Source: Nothopassalora personata (lineage: Eukaryota > Ascomycota > Dothideomycetes > Mycosphaerellales > Mycosphaerellaceae). From it: a stretch of DNA of 64,000 nucleotides. The stretch covers positions 558,001-622,000 of the forward strand of contig CM066291.1 in the NCBI GenBank assembly GCA_033816765.1. Reading direction: 5' to 3'. Under the pieces are notes generated by a model. The model saw nothing but the letters and a program-made list of their open reading frames with translations, did no database searches and was not told the origin of the DNA. Below, piece by piece: positions 31,690-42,239 of the stretch (position 1 is the first letter of the stretch; each line of letters begins with the position of its first letter). The translations under genes were made by a program, and so were the position numbers.

Positions 31690-32744
31690 CTACGAGTCCT
31701 CGGATGCGGCAGCACCAGTGATAATCTCGACCAGCTCCCCAGTAATGACAGCCTGTCTCGTTCTGTTGTAGAGAATCTGGAACTTGTCAATCATGTCGCC
31801 GGCGTTCTTCGATGCGTTGTCCATGGCGTTGCGACGAGCGGAGATTTCGCAAGCGTGGCCTTCGGCAAGGGCCCAGAAGATGGAGTTGGCGAGGGCAAAC
31901 TCGCGAAGGTTGGTGAGGACCTCGTCGTCGATCTCGAAGGCGGAGAAGTTTGCTGACATGTCAAATCAGTATGCTTGCCAAAAGTTGTTTGTACGTCACG
32001 TCTACTCACGTGACTCGCGGATGGCCTCCTCGTCGTACGCCTCGACCACGGTTGGTTCATAGCTCTGGGCGTTGATGAACTTGTTGTACAGAATCTTGAT
32101 GCTGCCGTAGTCGCCGGGGAGGAGAGAGATCTGGTCGGCAATGGCCTGAGCATCGGCAAAGGTGGGGACGTCCTTGCCGACACCTGCGAAAGACAATGTC
32201 ATCTGGTTGGCGTTGCTACGGCCTACCTGGGCCTTGCACTTCTCGCCCAGAATGACAAGCTCGTACGCATTCGGCTTCTCGTCGAGCAGGCGGCGTGTCG
32301 CACGTGACAGACCAGAGTGAATACCACCGCAGAGACCCTTGTCGGAGCTGCAGACGATGAGCAGCGTCTTCTTGCCCTCGGCCTCTGTTGGCTTTGTCTC
32401 TGCCTCCTCGAAGACCTTCTGGTTGGTGTTTCCGTATTGGCGCGACTCCTCCATAGCACGCTGGGCCTTGTTGAGCTTGGTGGAGGCGACAATCTTCATC
32501 GTCTTGGTGATCTTCTCAATGTTCTTGATGGACTTGAGACGGCCTTCGATTTCACGCAGGGTGGCGAAGTTGGCGGCATTCTTGACGACTGGGGCGGAAT
32601 GTCTGCACAGGGAAGGGCTGTGTTAGTAGGTGCTGTGGTGGTGGTGGTGGTGGTGGTGGTGATGGTTCCTTCTGATTGCTGGACGTACCGCAGCGATTGC
32701 GCGCCGGCAGCCCTGAGGGCGGGACGAGCAGCTCTGCTCAACAT
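31690..32744 (-). CDS. ATP3: ATP synthase gamma subunit, mitochondrial
   Basis: Three exons, 32744-32689, 32602-32010 and 31952-31690, give 303 aa, the expected length. Introns are 86 nt (GTACGT; GCAG) and 57 nt (GTGAGT; GTCAG), both in frame. The short first exon encodes the mitochondrial presequence [19 protein letters not shown]. The mature protein starts with the family's N-terminal helix ([21 protein letters not shown]), the [15 protein letters not shown] block and [16 protein letters not shown]. It ends with the C-terminal helix [20 protein letters not shown] and [17 protein letters not shown], the signature region that contacts the catalytic ring. It is the rotating central stalk of F1Fo ATP synthase in the mitochondrial matrix. 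Intron 1 carries a (CCA)n tract (32635-32660). Divergent from TOP1. Confidence 0.96.
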
Positions 32745-33409
32745 GACGGTGGATGAGAGGGGATGCACTGGGCACTGGGCACTGGGCACTGGCACGGGCA
32801 CTGGCGAGGCAGAGTTTTTGGTGCAGGCAATGCCAATGCGTGTCGTGGTTGTCGTGCAGCAACCTTCACGCTTCAATGCACTCCCGTCTCCCGTCTCCCG
32901 TCTCCCCATCCCGTCGGCTTCGGACGATGCCGGCTGTCGCTAGACTGCTACGAATATTGGCAAGCGAGGCGAGGACTTTTGCTCGTGAATGGATTGCTTG
33001 CATTTCATTGGCTGCTCGACATTCCAGCAGAACAGAAGGCGAACACACATATAGGAGCACCTCGACAGCTACAGTACTGTCTCATCGATCCGTCCTGTTT
33101 CTTTCCACCGAGAACCCTACCTCTTACTTCCACCTCTCCTCCTCCTCCTCCTTCTCAGTGCACCCTCGCCGCCGACAGACTCCCACACTGTCAGTCACTA
33201 CAGCTTACGCCAACATTTCATTCCCTCGCCGCCTCTGCACCAGGCTTCTTCACTCGGTAGTTCTATCAGCAGCATTCACCAAGGCCGCAGCACGAGCCTC
33301 GAGCACTGCTACTTCCGACCGGGCACGCGTCGGGTACGCGCACCAGCATCATCGCCTCGAGCGACCGTTTCAACACGCCCCACGCAAAGGGTGGCCATTC
33401 GCAGCGAAG
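32745..33409. promoter_or_regulatory. Bidirectional ATP3/TOP1 promoter with two 7-bp minisatellites
   Basis: 665 bp between opposed starts. 32763-32790 holds tandem GGGCACT units that decay into GGCACT variants, and 32880-32907 holds CCCGTCT units (three to four copies). The right half is pyrimidine-rich (CCTCCTCCTCC near 33137), as in strongly expressed fungal leaders. Confidence 0.6.
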
Positions 33410-36400
33410 ATGAGTGATTCAGAGGATGACAGGCCTCTCGTGGGTATGTCACGCCGCTTCCACGCGCATCCATTCATTGTTGGCTTGCTTGGGACCTCGG
33501 ATTTTGGCTATGTCACATCCCCCCACCTGACCCTGATGAGGAAGGGGACTGGGTCAAATTTGCTTCACTCCCCGGCTGGCCTCACCTGAGCAGCCAACTA
33601 GCCAGTTTTCAGCTCTCCTCACGCACTCTCACTTGTGCTTCTTTGGACCACGTGCGAGGAGAGGCCTGCATTAATAAGCGTTCATCTTCTGACTTGTCTT
33701 CCTCTCTAAGACATCAAATGCAACTACCCGAAACACCGCTAACTTCCATCAGCCAAGTCCAGAGACATCATCCCGAAAGCCGTCGACGCAGCCATGGACA
33801 AGGAGACGAATGGCGAGACCAACGGCGCCGTGCTTCCAGGCATCAGCATAGCCAATGGTCCTGTTGAGGAAATGGATGTCGATACGCCAGCACCAACCAC
33901 CAATGGCACCACCTCGGGCAAGCGGAAGGCCTCAATGGTCAATGGGAACAGCTACAAGGATACGAGCGAGTCTTCTGACGACGACGACGATGTGCCTCTC
34001 AAGAAGCGCAAGACGGCAGCTACTTCTGACGATTCCGACGACGACGTTCCTCTCGTGAAGAAGGCTCACAAGCCAATCAAGGCGAGCGCTGCGCAGGTCG
34101 GCGAAGACTCGGGCGATGAGCCAATCGTGAAGAAGCTTCAGAAGGAGAAGGCCATGATTGAGAAGAAGGCCGAGAAAGAGGCAAAGGAGATCCGCGCCAA
34201 TGAGTCCAAGGCGAAGCGCAAAGCCAAGAAGCCTGTGAGCGACGATGAGGACGATGAGCCCATCGCGAAGAAGAAGGCTGCCCCAAAGAAGCAGGCGAAT
34301 GGCGCAAAGCCAATCAAGAAGGAAGAGTCTGATGAGGACGACAAGCCTCTTATCAAGAAGAAAGCGCCCGCGAAGACGGCGGCAGCGAAGAAAGAAGAGT
34401 CCACTCCAAAGAAGGGCAAAGGCAAGGTCAAGAAGGAAGAGTCGCCTGAAGAAGAAGGCGAAGAAGAGGAAGAGTACAGATGGTGGGAGGACCCATCGAA
34501 GGGCGATGGCACCACTAAGTGGACAACGCTCGAGCACAATGGTGTGGTCTTTCCGCCCGAGTACGAACCTCTGCCAAAGAACGTCAAGATGCTCTACGAT
34601 GGCGTGCCAGTGTCGATGCATCCTGAGGCTGAGGAGATCGCACATGCCTTCGGCGCTATGCTCAACTCAACACACAACGTCGAAAACCCGACTTTTCAGA
34701 AGAACTTCATGAACGACTTCAAGGAGAAGCTGGACGAGACTGGCCATGCGAAGGATCCCCAAGGCAAGCCGGTGAAGATTACGAAGTTCGATAAATGCGA
34801 CTTCAAGCCGATTTTCAACCACGTGGATGCCGACCGGCAAGCGAAGAAAGCTCTTCCAGCTGCTGAGAAGAAAAAGCTGAAGGCCGAAAAGGACGAGATC
34901 GAAGCACCGTACCTGTACTGCATGTGGGATGGTCGCAAGCAAAAGGTTGGCAACTTCCGTGTCGAACCTCCAGGTCTGTTCCGAGGACGCGGTGAGCATC
35001 CAAAGACCGGCAAGTGGAAGAAGCGCGTCTTGCCAGAGCAGATCACCATCAACATTGGCAAGGAGGCAACTGTACCCAAGCCGCCCGAGGGCCACAAGTG
35101 GAAGGAGATTAAGCACGATAACACCGCGACTTGGCTGGCCATGTGGCAAGAGAACATCAACGGAGCGTACAAGTATGTCATGCTGGCAGCCAACTCCGAC
35201 GTCAAGGGTCAAAGTGATTACAAGAAGTTCGAGAAGGCACGTGAACTGAAGAAGCACATTGACCGCATTCGAAAGGACTACACGAAGGAGCTGAAATCCG
35301 AGATCATGGCTGAAAGGCAACGTGCCACAGCGGTCTATCTCATCGATCAGTTCGCACTCCGTGCTGGAAATGAGAAGAGTGACGACGAGGCCGACACTGT
35401 TGGCTGCTGTTCTCTCAAGTTCGAGAACGTGACTTTGAAGCCACCCAACAAGATCATCTTCGACTTCCTCGGTAAGGACAGTATCCGCTTCTACGATGAG
35501 GTGGAAGTTTCGGAGCAGGTGTTCAAGAATCTCAAGATTTTCAAGCGAGGTAAGCGGCGTGAAAAAGGCAAACATGTAGTTGATTCTTTCTTGCTAATTA
35601 ACTTCATCAGCGCCGAAGAAGGAGGGCGACGAGATCTTCGACAGACTCACAACCTCGGGTCTGAACAAGCACTTGTCGAACTACATGCAAGGCTTGACCG
35701 CGAAGGTGTTCCGTACCTACAACGCCTCCTACACCATGTCCACTTTGCTCCAGCAGATGACACCAGATCACTCCGGCAAAACAGCAATAGCTGAGCAAGT
35801 GAAAGCATACAACGATGCAAATCGCAAGGTGGCCATCTTGTGTAACCACAAGCGCACCGTTGCCGCCAGCCATGCACAGCAAATGGAGAAGATCGAAGAC
35901 AAGATCAACGCTTTGAGGTATCAGCAGTACAGAGTCAAGCTTATGATGCTGGATCTCGATCCGAAGCAGAAGAAGAAGCGAGGCGCTGAGTACTTCGAGC
36001 TGCCGGACGGACTTGACAAGGAGTGGCAAGAGGCCCATCACAAGGCACTCGTGGAAGAGCAACGCACCAAGGTCCAGAAGAAGTTCGACAAGGAGAATGA
36101 GAAGCTTGAGGCTGATGGCGACAAGCCAATGAAGGCCAAGGAGCTCGAGGAGCGCATGGAGCCTGTCAAGGAACTTGAAGCTAAGCTTAAGAAGGAGCTC
36201 AAGACTGGCAAGGTCGAGGCTGAAGGCAAGAGTGCTTCGATTGAGAAGTACGAGAAGGACCTCGAGAAGCTCGACACCCGCATCGCCACCATGCAGACCC
36301 AAGCCGAGGATCGCGACAACAACAAGGAGGTCGCCTTGGGTACCTCGAAGATCGTGAGTCCGACCATGCTACTGATGTGACGATCTTGATGTTGACATGG

Positions 36401-36540
36401 TACAGAACTACATCGACCCGCGTCTCACCGTCGTCTTCTCCAAGAAGTTCGACGTCCCTATCGAGCGCTTCTTCTCCAAGACTCTTCGCGAGAAGTTCGA
36501 TTGGGCCATCAAGTCCGTCGACGAGGACTGGGAGTTCTGA
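33410..36540 (+). CDS. TOP1: DNA topoisomerase I (type IB)
   Basis: Four exons, 33410-33443, 33753-35549, 35611-36353 and 36406-36540, give 902 aa. Introns are 309, 61 and 52 nt with GTATGT, GTAAGC and GTGAGT donors; all joins keep frame. Residues 1-240 are a charged Lys/Asp/Glu tail with many KKxxP nuclear-localisation-like patches. The core follows ([61 protein letters not shown]). After a coiled-coil linker, the last exon supplies the catalytic tyrosine in [14 protein letters not shown] (Tyr860), at the splice junction. It relaxes supercoils through a 3'-phosphotyrosyl intermediate in the nucleus. The first intron is long and may carry regulatory sequence. Confidence 0.95.
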
Positions 36541-37346
36541 GCATCTCAACATGCTCTACACACTCCATGCTTATGTATCTATACCCGACGACTCTTGCAT
36601 TGCAGCATGAGGAGCGGCATAAGTTTCAAATTCGCGGGGGAGAAGACGGATAGCTTCAAAGCTCCCACGGTTGGCCCACGGTTGTTTGGGTGGTATGGAA
36701 TGGGTTGATACCAGGTCTGAGATACCAATAGCGCGACCTGGATGGATGATACCATATTCTACCACAAGTACATGTACATAAAATTAAAATATCTGAAATG
36801 AGACTCGTAGATACTGATGAGCTTGTTTGTGCGTAGATGTCCATGAATTGTCTGCGGCAATGGCGGCTGACGTTGGTTTTAGCTGATTCATTCGGTTGCT
36901 TTGCTTGTGGTTGAGCAGGCTGCGCCCAAGAATGTTTACGCGAAGTCGCTGTTTACACTGCTGGTGAGATTGAACCGCAGAAGGTCTGAGTCTGGAGCAG
37001 CGCTGACACAGTTGAATGAAGGTATGATCGGCTTTTCTGGATCCATATACGCCCTCGTGCTCAACCCAGAGCTCAAATTCCTTGGACCTGTCACGCCACT
37101 TGGAGGTGCATGCTTGATCGGTGGATGGACTGGCACTTGCCTTTGGAAGTAGAGGTCGGACTATTGCGTGGTAGAGATGGTGGAGGTCCCTCGTGACCAG
37201 GAACCCAGACATGCGGTGCTACCAAGCTGAGTGGAAACATTCGACGCTGCTCAGGGTATGATATACGTACTACTACTACTAGTATGCGGCAAATCTAACC
37301 CTCCTTCGTACCGCCCACATCGAATTTGCAACAACATGGCGCCGAC
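36541..37346. other. Intergenic region without supported gene
   Basis: About 800 bp after TOP1. Open frames on both strands around 36.9-37.2 kb are short and lack motifs. A (CTA)n stretch lies near 37268. Confidence 0.4.
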
Positions 37347-38453
37347 ATGGATGCCCTCGTAATCAGGCTGAAGAAGCACATCAAAGATGCGGAACGTAGA
37401 CCTGCATCGCTCGCCAAAGCACAGTTGACGCTCAAAGTCATCCAAGCCATGTACCACCACTTGCGGGAGCCTACGACTCCGTCATACCTTCACAAATACT
37501 TTGAGAATATAGACATCCGCGCCAGTCTACCCGCACGCTCTCCTCCCAACTCCATCCCTTGCAAAAGGCCACACCATGTGGCCAAGCAGTCGTGGGAGTA
37601 CTGGCCGAGTCTTCCGCAACAGGCACGCAAACCGCAGCCATGCCACTTCTTCGATCTCCTACCCCGAGAGCTGCGCGATGTGATCTACGGGTTCTGCACA
37701 GATGAAAGCCGGCCGAACACCAAAGCAGTCAAAAGCGCTTATCCCGGTACCACCATAGCCATTGTCCGCAACGCACCTTGGGCGTCTCTCACACTGTGCA
37801 ACAAACGACTGGCTCAAGAGTACAAGGAAGCGGTATGGACGATCACAACCCTCGTCCTTATAGACTACTTCGACGCGAACAACGGCCTGACCGCACCACC
37901 ACTGCACCCACACCTCTGGCAGAACCTCACCCGGATCGACACAGTCCTCCTGGCGGTATGCGAATTCTGCGAAGCCAGCACACCGCATCTTGGCAATCAA
38001 TGCAACCTGCTCGAAGAGATGAAGAGCCACCGCGCATGGCTCGGAGAGCTGACAGGCAAGATGCCGCAGCTCAAGAGCCTGAATGTCAAGCTTCACATCC
38101 AGTGGCCGAAGGAACATCACACTCGGATCTTACAGTTCCCGAAAAGTCCGCATCCTATCGACTTGGGAGATCAAGTCACGGGCTTGCTGAATCTGCGAGC
38201 TACTAAGCGTCTCGAAGTGCATCGTCATCGCGGTATGGATGCAATGAGTGGACTGGATGCGAGGAAGGCGGAGGCGGAGGTGTTTGATCTGTATTTTGTG
38301 GCTTCGAAGGTGGTTGATAAATTCGTGAGCTACACCGAGGGTAGTGAGGTCCGTCGTCGCTTAGAGAGGGAGTGGTGGGTTGAGAGGCAGCAGAAGGGCG
38401 TCGTGGCGTGGACGGAGGACAAGGGCAAGGATATTGCTGGTGTGGGCGGCTGA
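37347..38453 (+). CDS. LPRELRDxIY (2EXR-like) family protein, intact
   Basis: Single exon, 368 aa from ATG 37347 (CCGACATGGATG). About 110 residues precede the family motif CHFFDLLPRELRDVIYGFCT; the N-terminal part includes a helical block (VIRLKKHIKDAERRPASLAK). After the motif come SLTLCNKRLAQEYKEAVWT, the counterpart of the LLVSRQ..KEYE block of the paralogues, then leucine-rich blocks (MPQLKSLNVKLHIQ) and a charged C-terminus. Same family as the gene at 29533 and the pseudogenes at 25-29 kb and 39 kb, but on the opposite strand and about 6 kb away, past ATP3 and TOP1. Function unknown. Confidence 0.75.
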   Translation: MDALVIRLKKHIKDAERRPASLAKAQLTLKVIQAMYHHLREPTTPSYLHKYFENIDIRASLPARSPPNSIPCKRPHHVAKQSWEYWPSLPQQARKPQPCHFFDLLPRELRDVIYGFCTDESRPNTKAVKSAYPGTTIAIVRNAPWASLTLCNKRLAQEYKEAVWTITTLVLIDYFDANNGLTAPPLHPHLWQNLTRIDTVLLAVCEFCEASTPHLGNQCNLLEEMKSHRAWLGELTGKMPQLKSLNVKLHIQWPKEHHTRILQFPKSPHPIDLGDQVTGLLNLRATKRLEVHRHRGMDAMSGLDARKAEAEVFDLYFVASKVVDKFVSYTEGSEVRRRLEREWWVERQQKGVVAWTEDKGKDIAGVGG

Positions 38454-38949
38454 TGATGAGGGACATGAAGATGTGACTGCGACGGAGACTTGCCGGCAGA
38501 GTTGGCGCATTCCGTACACTGGAGTTCGTCGACCCGTTAGCGCAGCAGAGAGAGGTCATTGTCATCGCAGATTGGGCTCGCAGAGAGAATGCTGAGCATG
38601 AATGACATGACATGGGAGAGCCTATCAATCACAAGATGCTTAGTCCGATCAAGTGGCGTTCTCATTCGCCACTTCTTCCAGCTATCTCTACCCAGATGGT
38701 CTCCTAAGACGACTTGTGCTTAGCAAGCAAGTAAGTCATAGAGTCTAGACTTGCTTAACTTGCTTGTTGACCAGACTGTCTCTATCTCAGCTACTCATTC
38801 TCTCTAGTACGTCCCTGTACAGTCGAGAATAAGATCTTGCTCACACCCATGTCGCCCCCCCTTCATCTCCAAGTACAAATTCTCCATGTCGAAATTCCAC
38901 ATACCGCCAGCCAACCTCGTGTCATGTACTTCCCCTTTGTCGAAAACTC
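38454..38949. other. Intergenic region with a short hairpin sequence
   Basis: About 500 bp. At 38725-38772 CAAGCAAGTAAGTC is followed by a near reverse complement (GACTTGCTTAACTTGCTTG), able to form an imperfect hairpin. The right end holds a few residues of the neighbouring pseudogene's lost 3' end (a frame reading MWNFDMENLYLEMK on the minus strand). Confidence 0.45.
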
Positions 38950-39290
38950 TCAGACTTGGCCAAAAATCTCCCCGAATCTTCGCCCAAGTGTCCTAAGAAT
39001 GCGCTCCATGTCCGTGTAGTCCCCGAAGCGTTTCTTCGTATGGCCCCTTTGAATTCGCATGCCGATCTCGGTGACTGTGAGGCGTGTGTGAGAGAACGTA
39101 CGCGCACGGTACTCTTTGGCGATGCGATGCGATACTAACAGGAGATTCGTTCGATAGGTCTCCACTCGGGTTGTAAAGCAGCATTTGCGTCCGGTCCGGA
39201 TCACGAGGGGTATGGCATCGTAGACCATGTCTCGGAGCTCACCCGGCAGTTTGAAGAAGGGAAAGGCCCTCTTTGAAGTACTCCTCGCTG
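38950..39290 (-). pseudogene. LPRELRDxIY (2EXR-like) family fragment, copy 4
   Basis: The minus-strand frame carries SKRAFPFFKLPGELRDMVYD, then TNLLLVSHRIAKEYRARTF and TVTEIGMRIQRGHTKKRFGD, and ends at a stop at 38950 after about 110 family-like residues, against 330-370 in the intact members. Sequence beyond the stop keeps short family-like stretches in other frames. The open frame extends rightward to 39486 without a convincing start. I read it as a truncated, decayed copy. Confidence 0.58.
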
Positions 39291-39714
39291 CGGTCGCTTT
39301 GGTTCCCTTGCGAGTCCCTTGGACCCAAGGTTTCTGGTAGGAATTTTCTTGGCATAGTGCCCAAATATGTTTAAAGCGGAGGTGAACGATAGGGGATCTC
39401 TTCAGCGCACATTCGACAACGATATAGCAAGAGACTCCATCAAGCTTAAACAGACTGCGAGTGCGGCTGTCCTCGCCAGCAGGCACAGCGATTTCGGCCC
39501 GGGAAGTCGAACTCGCAGCCTTAGCGAAAGTTTGGTATTACCAGTTCATACCACTGGCCAACAAAGCCTCAGCAGCCTGTAAGCTTCAGCTCTGTACCAT
39601 TGAACCATAGTCACGCCAGCTTGAGTCATCTTGGCCGCTGCTGGTCCAAGCTCAATCTCGTGAATAAAAAGCCAGCTCTCTCCCGCTGCTCTTCCTCTTC
39701 CCTATTCCTCCATG
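39291..39714. other. Intergenic region with an isolated minus-strand box-A-like sequence
   Basis: About 420 bp, no gene supported. On the minus strand near 39600 there is a D-arm-like sequence (TGGTTCAATGG) without a matching acceptor stem; see rejected items. Confidence 0.4.
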
Positions 39715-39841
39715 GAGAGGTCGTCTAACGGCAAGATACTGAGGGGCCCTAGCTGTCTCAATCTTTTGACATGCGATGGGTGGCAGTCGTCCGCCAGTAC
39801 CATTCAACTCAGAGATGGAGGTTCAATTCCTTCCCACTCCA
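39715..39841 (+). tRNA. tRNA-like gene with an interrupted anticodon loop (identity unclear)
   Basis: The acceptor arm is GGAGAGG (39715-39721) with CCACTCC (39834-39840), one A-A mismatch, discriminator A. The D arm is GTCT/AGAT with loop AACGGCA, a near box A. The anticodon stem CTGAG/CTCAG (39740-39744, 39808-39812) is perfect but encloses 63 nt, so an intron of about 56 nt would be needed. The T arm is GGAGG-TTCAATT-CCTTC with a good box B (GGTTCAATTCC). A TTTTT pol III terminator lies at 39855-39859. Against it: a normal intron position leaves no U at position 33, so I cannot assign an anticodon. It may be a degenerate or organelle-derived tRNA gene. Confidence 0.38.
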
Positions 39842-39859
39842 CAACCACAAATTCTTTTT

Positions 39860-41283
39860 CATCAGCTTGTTGGCCTTTGTCGCTGGCATCTGGAGAAGAA
39901 GTCTCTCTTTTGTCTTTCTCTTTCAGTGGCTGTCGCTGTCGCCGTCGCGTCCATTTACATGCTATGTTGTTGCCACACTTTGTCGTTCATGCTTCTATCC
40001 TGTTGCTGCCGTCCTGTCTTGCAGAGACCATCATCGATCCGTCACTGTCGCACATTCCACACATCCTTTCGATTCCGCTGTCGCGTTTTTAGGGTGTGTC
40101 TGCCACCACATCGCCTCGTCGCTGCCCTGGACCGTGTTACGCTCGACGTGAGGCTGTCGCCGCTTCTCGCCGCCCGGCACGTCTTTCCGCCTTCTCGACA
40201 CAGCTTCTCCACGGCATCATCGCTACTTTTGAGCTGCGTCTACATTTGATCTCGATTCACCCAGGTTAATGATATCTCGACGAGCAGATCACCCGTGTTC
40301 TTCACAGCGACAAGGATAGCCTGGAAATGTACGCACGCATCGAACGATCTTGCACATTCCACTGAGCAGGTCTTGTGGACACCTTTTCACTTGATCTCAC
40401 CATGAGCGAGAGCATCGTCCACCAGATCGTGGATGCTTTGTTCGCAGGAAAAACGCAACGGTCGGCTAGCTTTCGAAGCAGCAGCATTGAACAGGTCCAT
40501 ACAGCCTGCGAGCGACCACGACGGTAGCTTTGCCTTCAGCGGCGAGGCGTCTGACAACATAAAAGGCTTCTGCGTAGCAGGCGTGGCATAGACAATGGTC
40601 GAAAGAGCCGCCTGCGTGTTGGTCTCAGCGAATGTTGTAAGACATTTGGTCCGTTTTGTCCGTGGTCAGTCTTCTCCGAAGCGCCGTTAGTGATCATTGT
40701 GTCGTGAACGTAACATTGTTCGATGTAGTTGATTCTTCTGCAACAGAGACGACCTTTGCTAGTGTAACTTTGTGACATATCTCATCTCTCCCGGGATGCA
40801 GTACCTCGTCTCCCTGGTTCTGCAAGCCATGCTTCAGGTTAGGGTCAAATCGGGCGTGATTGACTTGGTGTGCTGCATGGCATATGGTCCTGGATCGCGA
40901 TACGAATGGCCAACTCCGGGCCTGTTTGAAGGCAGTGTGATCGCATAAAAGCTCTCCAGCCAGCCCGAAAATCGATCGATATCGAAACTGTGGTCACCCG
41001 ATTCGTCTACCCCCGGAGTGAAACCTGTGACATCTTCTGAGTGTATCAACTTCTGTCTTGTGGATCTTCTGAGGCTGTCCGTTTTCCTCTACAATGGGAT
41101 GTCTTTCCATACACAATCTGCGCGACCGACTCGATCATCTTTTTTCTGACACAAAGCTTGGTTGACGAGACATGTAATGTAGGACCACTGCATCGCGGGT
41201 ATTTCGATAGCTATTTCGAGCCCGTGATGCCTCCGTGACCACGTAGCGATCATAGGTTGAAGATTTTTCGGTCACCCTTGCTA
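39860..41283. other. Pyrimidine-rich stretch and gene-free DNA
   Basis: 39860-40250 is strongly C/T-rich on the plus strand and all three plus frames stay open together through it, which reflects composition rather than coding. A 41-codon frame (40402-40527) has a good start context (TCACCATGAGC) and could be a micro-gene or first exon, without other support. 40530-41283 shows nothing recognisable. Confidence 0.4.
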
Positions 41284-42138
41284 CTACTGAGCTGGTATGT
41301 CCAGGGATTTCTTGCTGCTCGGTGCTTCTTGCTCGCGAGCTCGGCGCTCTTTGGTTTTGTTTAGCTCATCCTCCAGCCGGACCCAAGCATTCTTGCCCTC
41401 GCCGTAGATGGGAAGCATGTTGACCCCCATAATAACAAGGAGGCAGTAATCTCGATCTTCACGTCTTCATTGCGATCCTTCCAGATGCCCATCGTGTCGT
41501 TTGCCGTACTTGCTGATTTGCACAGCATGTCCCAGTACAAAAAGCTGTATCCTGGTGATATTGGCGATCTTTGTGATAAAGGTCGGGCCTCTGTCGCCAT
41601 AGGAAATGCCGCAGGCGTCGAGACTGCACTTGTTGCTCAACACTGACCAATCCTTGACTAAGAAGACAACAGTCTGGGGAGCGAGAAGCTCTGCAATGTC
41701 CGTCCGCGTATGGACCATTCGCTTTGTATCATCATACTCATCATGGCGTGTCTGTATGGCGCCGAAGATTTCACGTCTGCAAGATATGCGAAGCAGACGT
41801 CTAATCCTGCGAACCATTCGGACATCGAGTTGTTCGCTTACAGAATTCGGTGCTACTATTCTTGATGATACAAGCTGTGTCGATCCAGAGCCACTCGCAT
41901 TTTCGGGCCAGGCCAATTGCGTGGAGGAACTCTGATCTTTTGCCATCGTTCCTCTGGCGAATGTAGTCGTAAAAGTCTTCCACTTTCCCGTAGCCTGCTG
42001 AATGTGTATTGGGCCTTTTTGAGACTTCCTTAGACGTGTTCTCGTCGTTGGTCCACCGGTGAGAGGCTGTCGTATACGGCGGAATGCCGTCGCCATAAAG
42101 GTTCCTGGAGCTCCGGTCTATTGACGTTGATGAGACAT
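41284..42138 (-). pseudogene. HET-domain (heterokaryon incompatibility) protein pseudogene
   Basis: Pieces of a standard HET domain follow in order across several frames: an LINVNRPELQE start region (about 42130), NLYGDGIPPYTTASHRWT, AGYGKVEDFYDYIRQ, CEWLWIDTACIIKNSSTEF, ELLAPQTVVFLVKDWSVLSN, then LLVIMGVNMLPIYGEGKNAW and VRLEDELNKTKERRARE to a stop at 41284-41286. At least four frame changes break it; the region expected to read WFxRGWTLQELLAP is garbled. HET proteins trigger programmed cell death on non-self recognition in fungi; this copy looks dead unless the sequence is poor here. Confidence 0.75.
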
Positions 42139-42239
42139 ATCGTGAGTGTCTGGCCTCGAACATGCAAATCGCGAATCAAATTTGTTCGTTGCGTAGCAAG
42201 TGACGAGGTGTTGCATTATGAGCGTATCGCGGCTGAGCA

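Noticed and set aside
33932..35575. Long minus-strand open frames of 237 and 302 codons across TOP1
   Set aside because: They lie antisense to conserved TOP1 coding sequence and have the Leu-rich composition expected from complementing Lys/Glu codons.
35607..36302. 231-codon minus-strand frame
   Set aside because: Antisense to the TOP1 linker and C-terminus; Leu-rich by composition.
39480..39620. Possible minus-strand tRNA with box A TGGTTCAATGG and a GTTCGACTTCCC end
   Set aside because: The acceptor and T stems do not pair, box B deviates at two positions, and the predicted acceptor 3' strand is absent.
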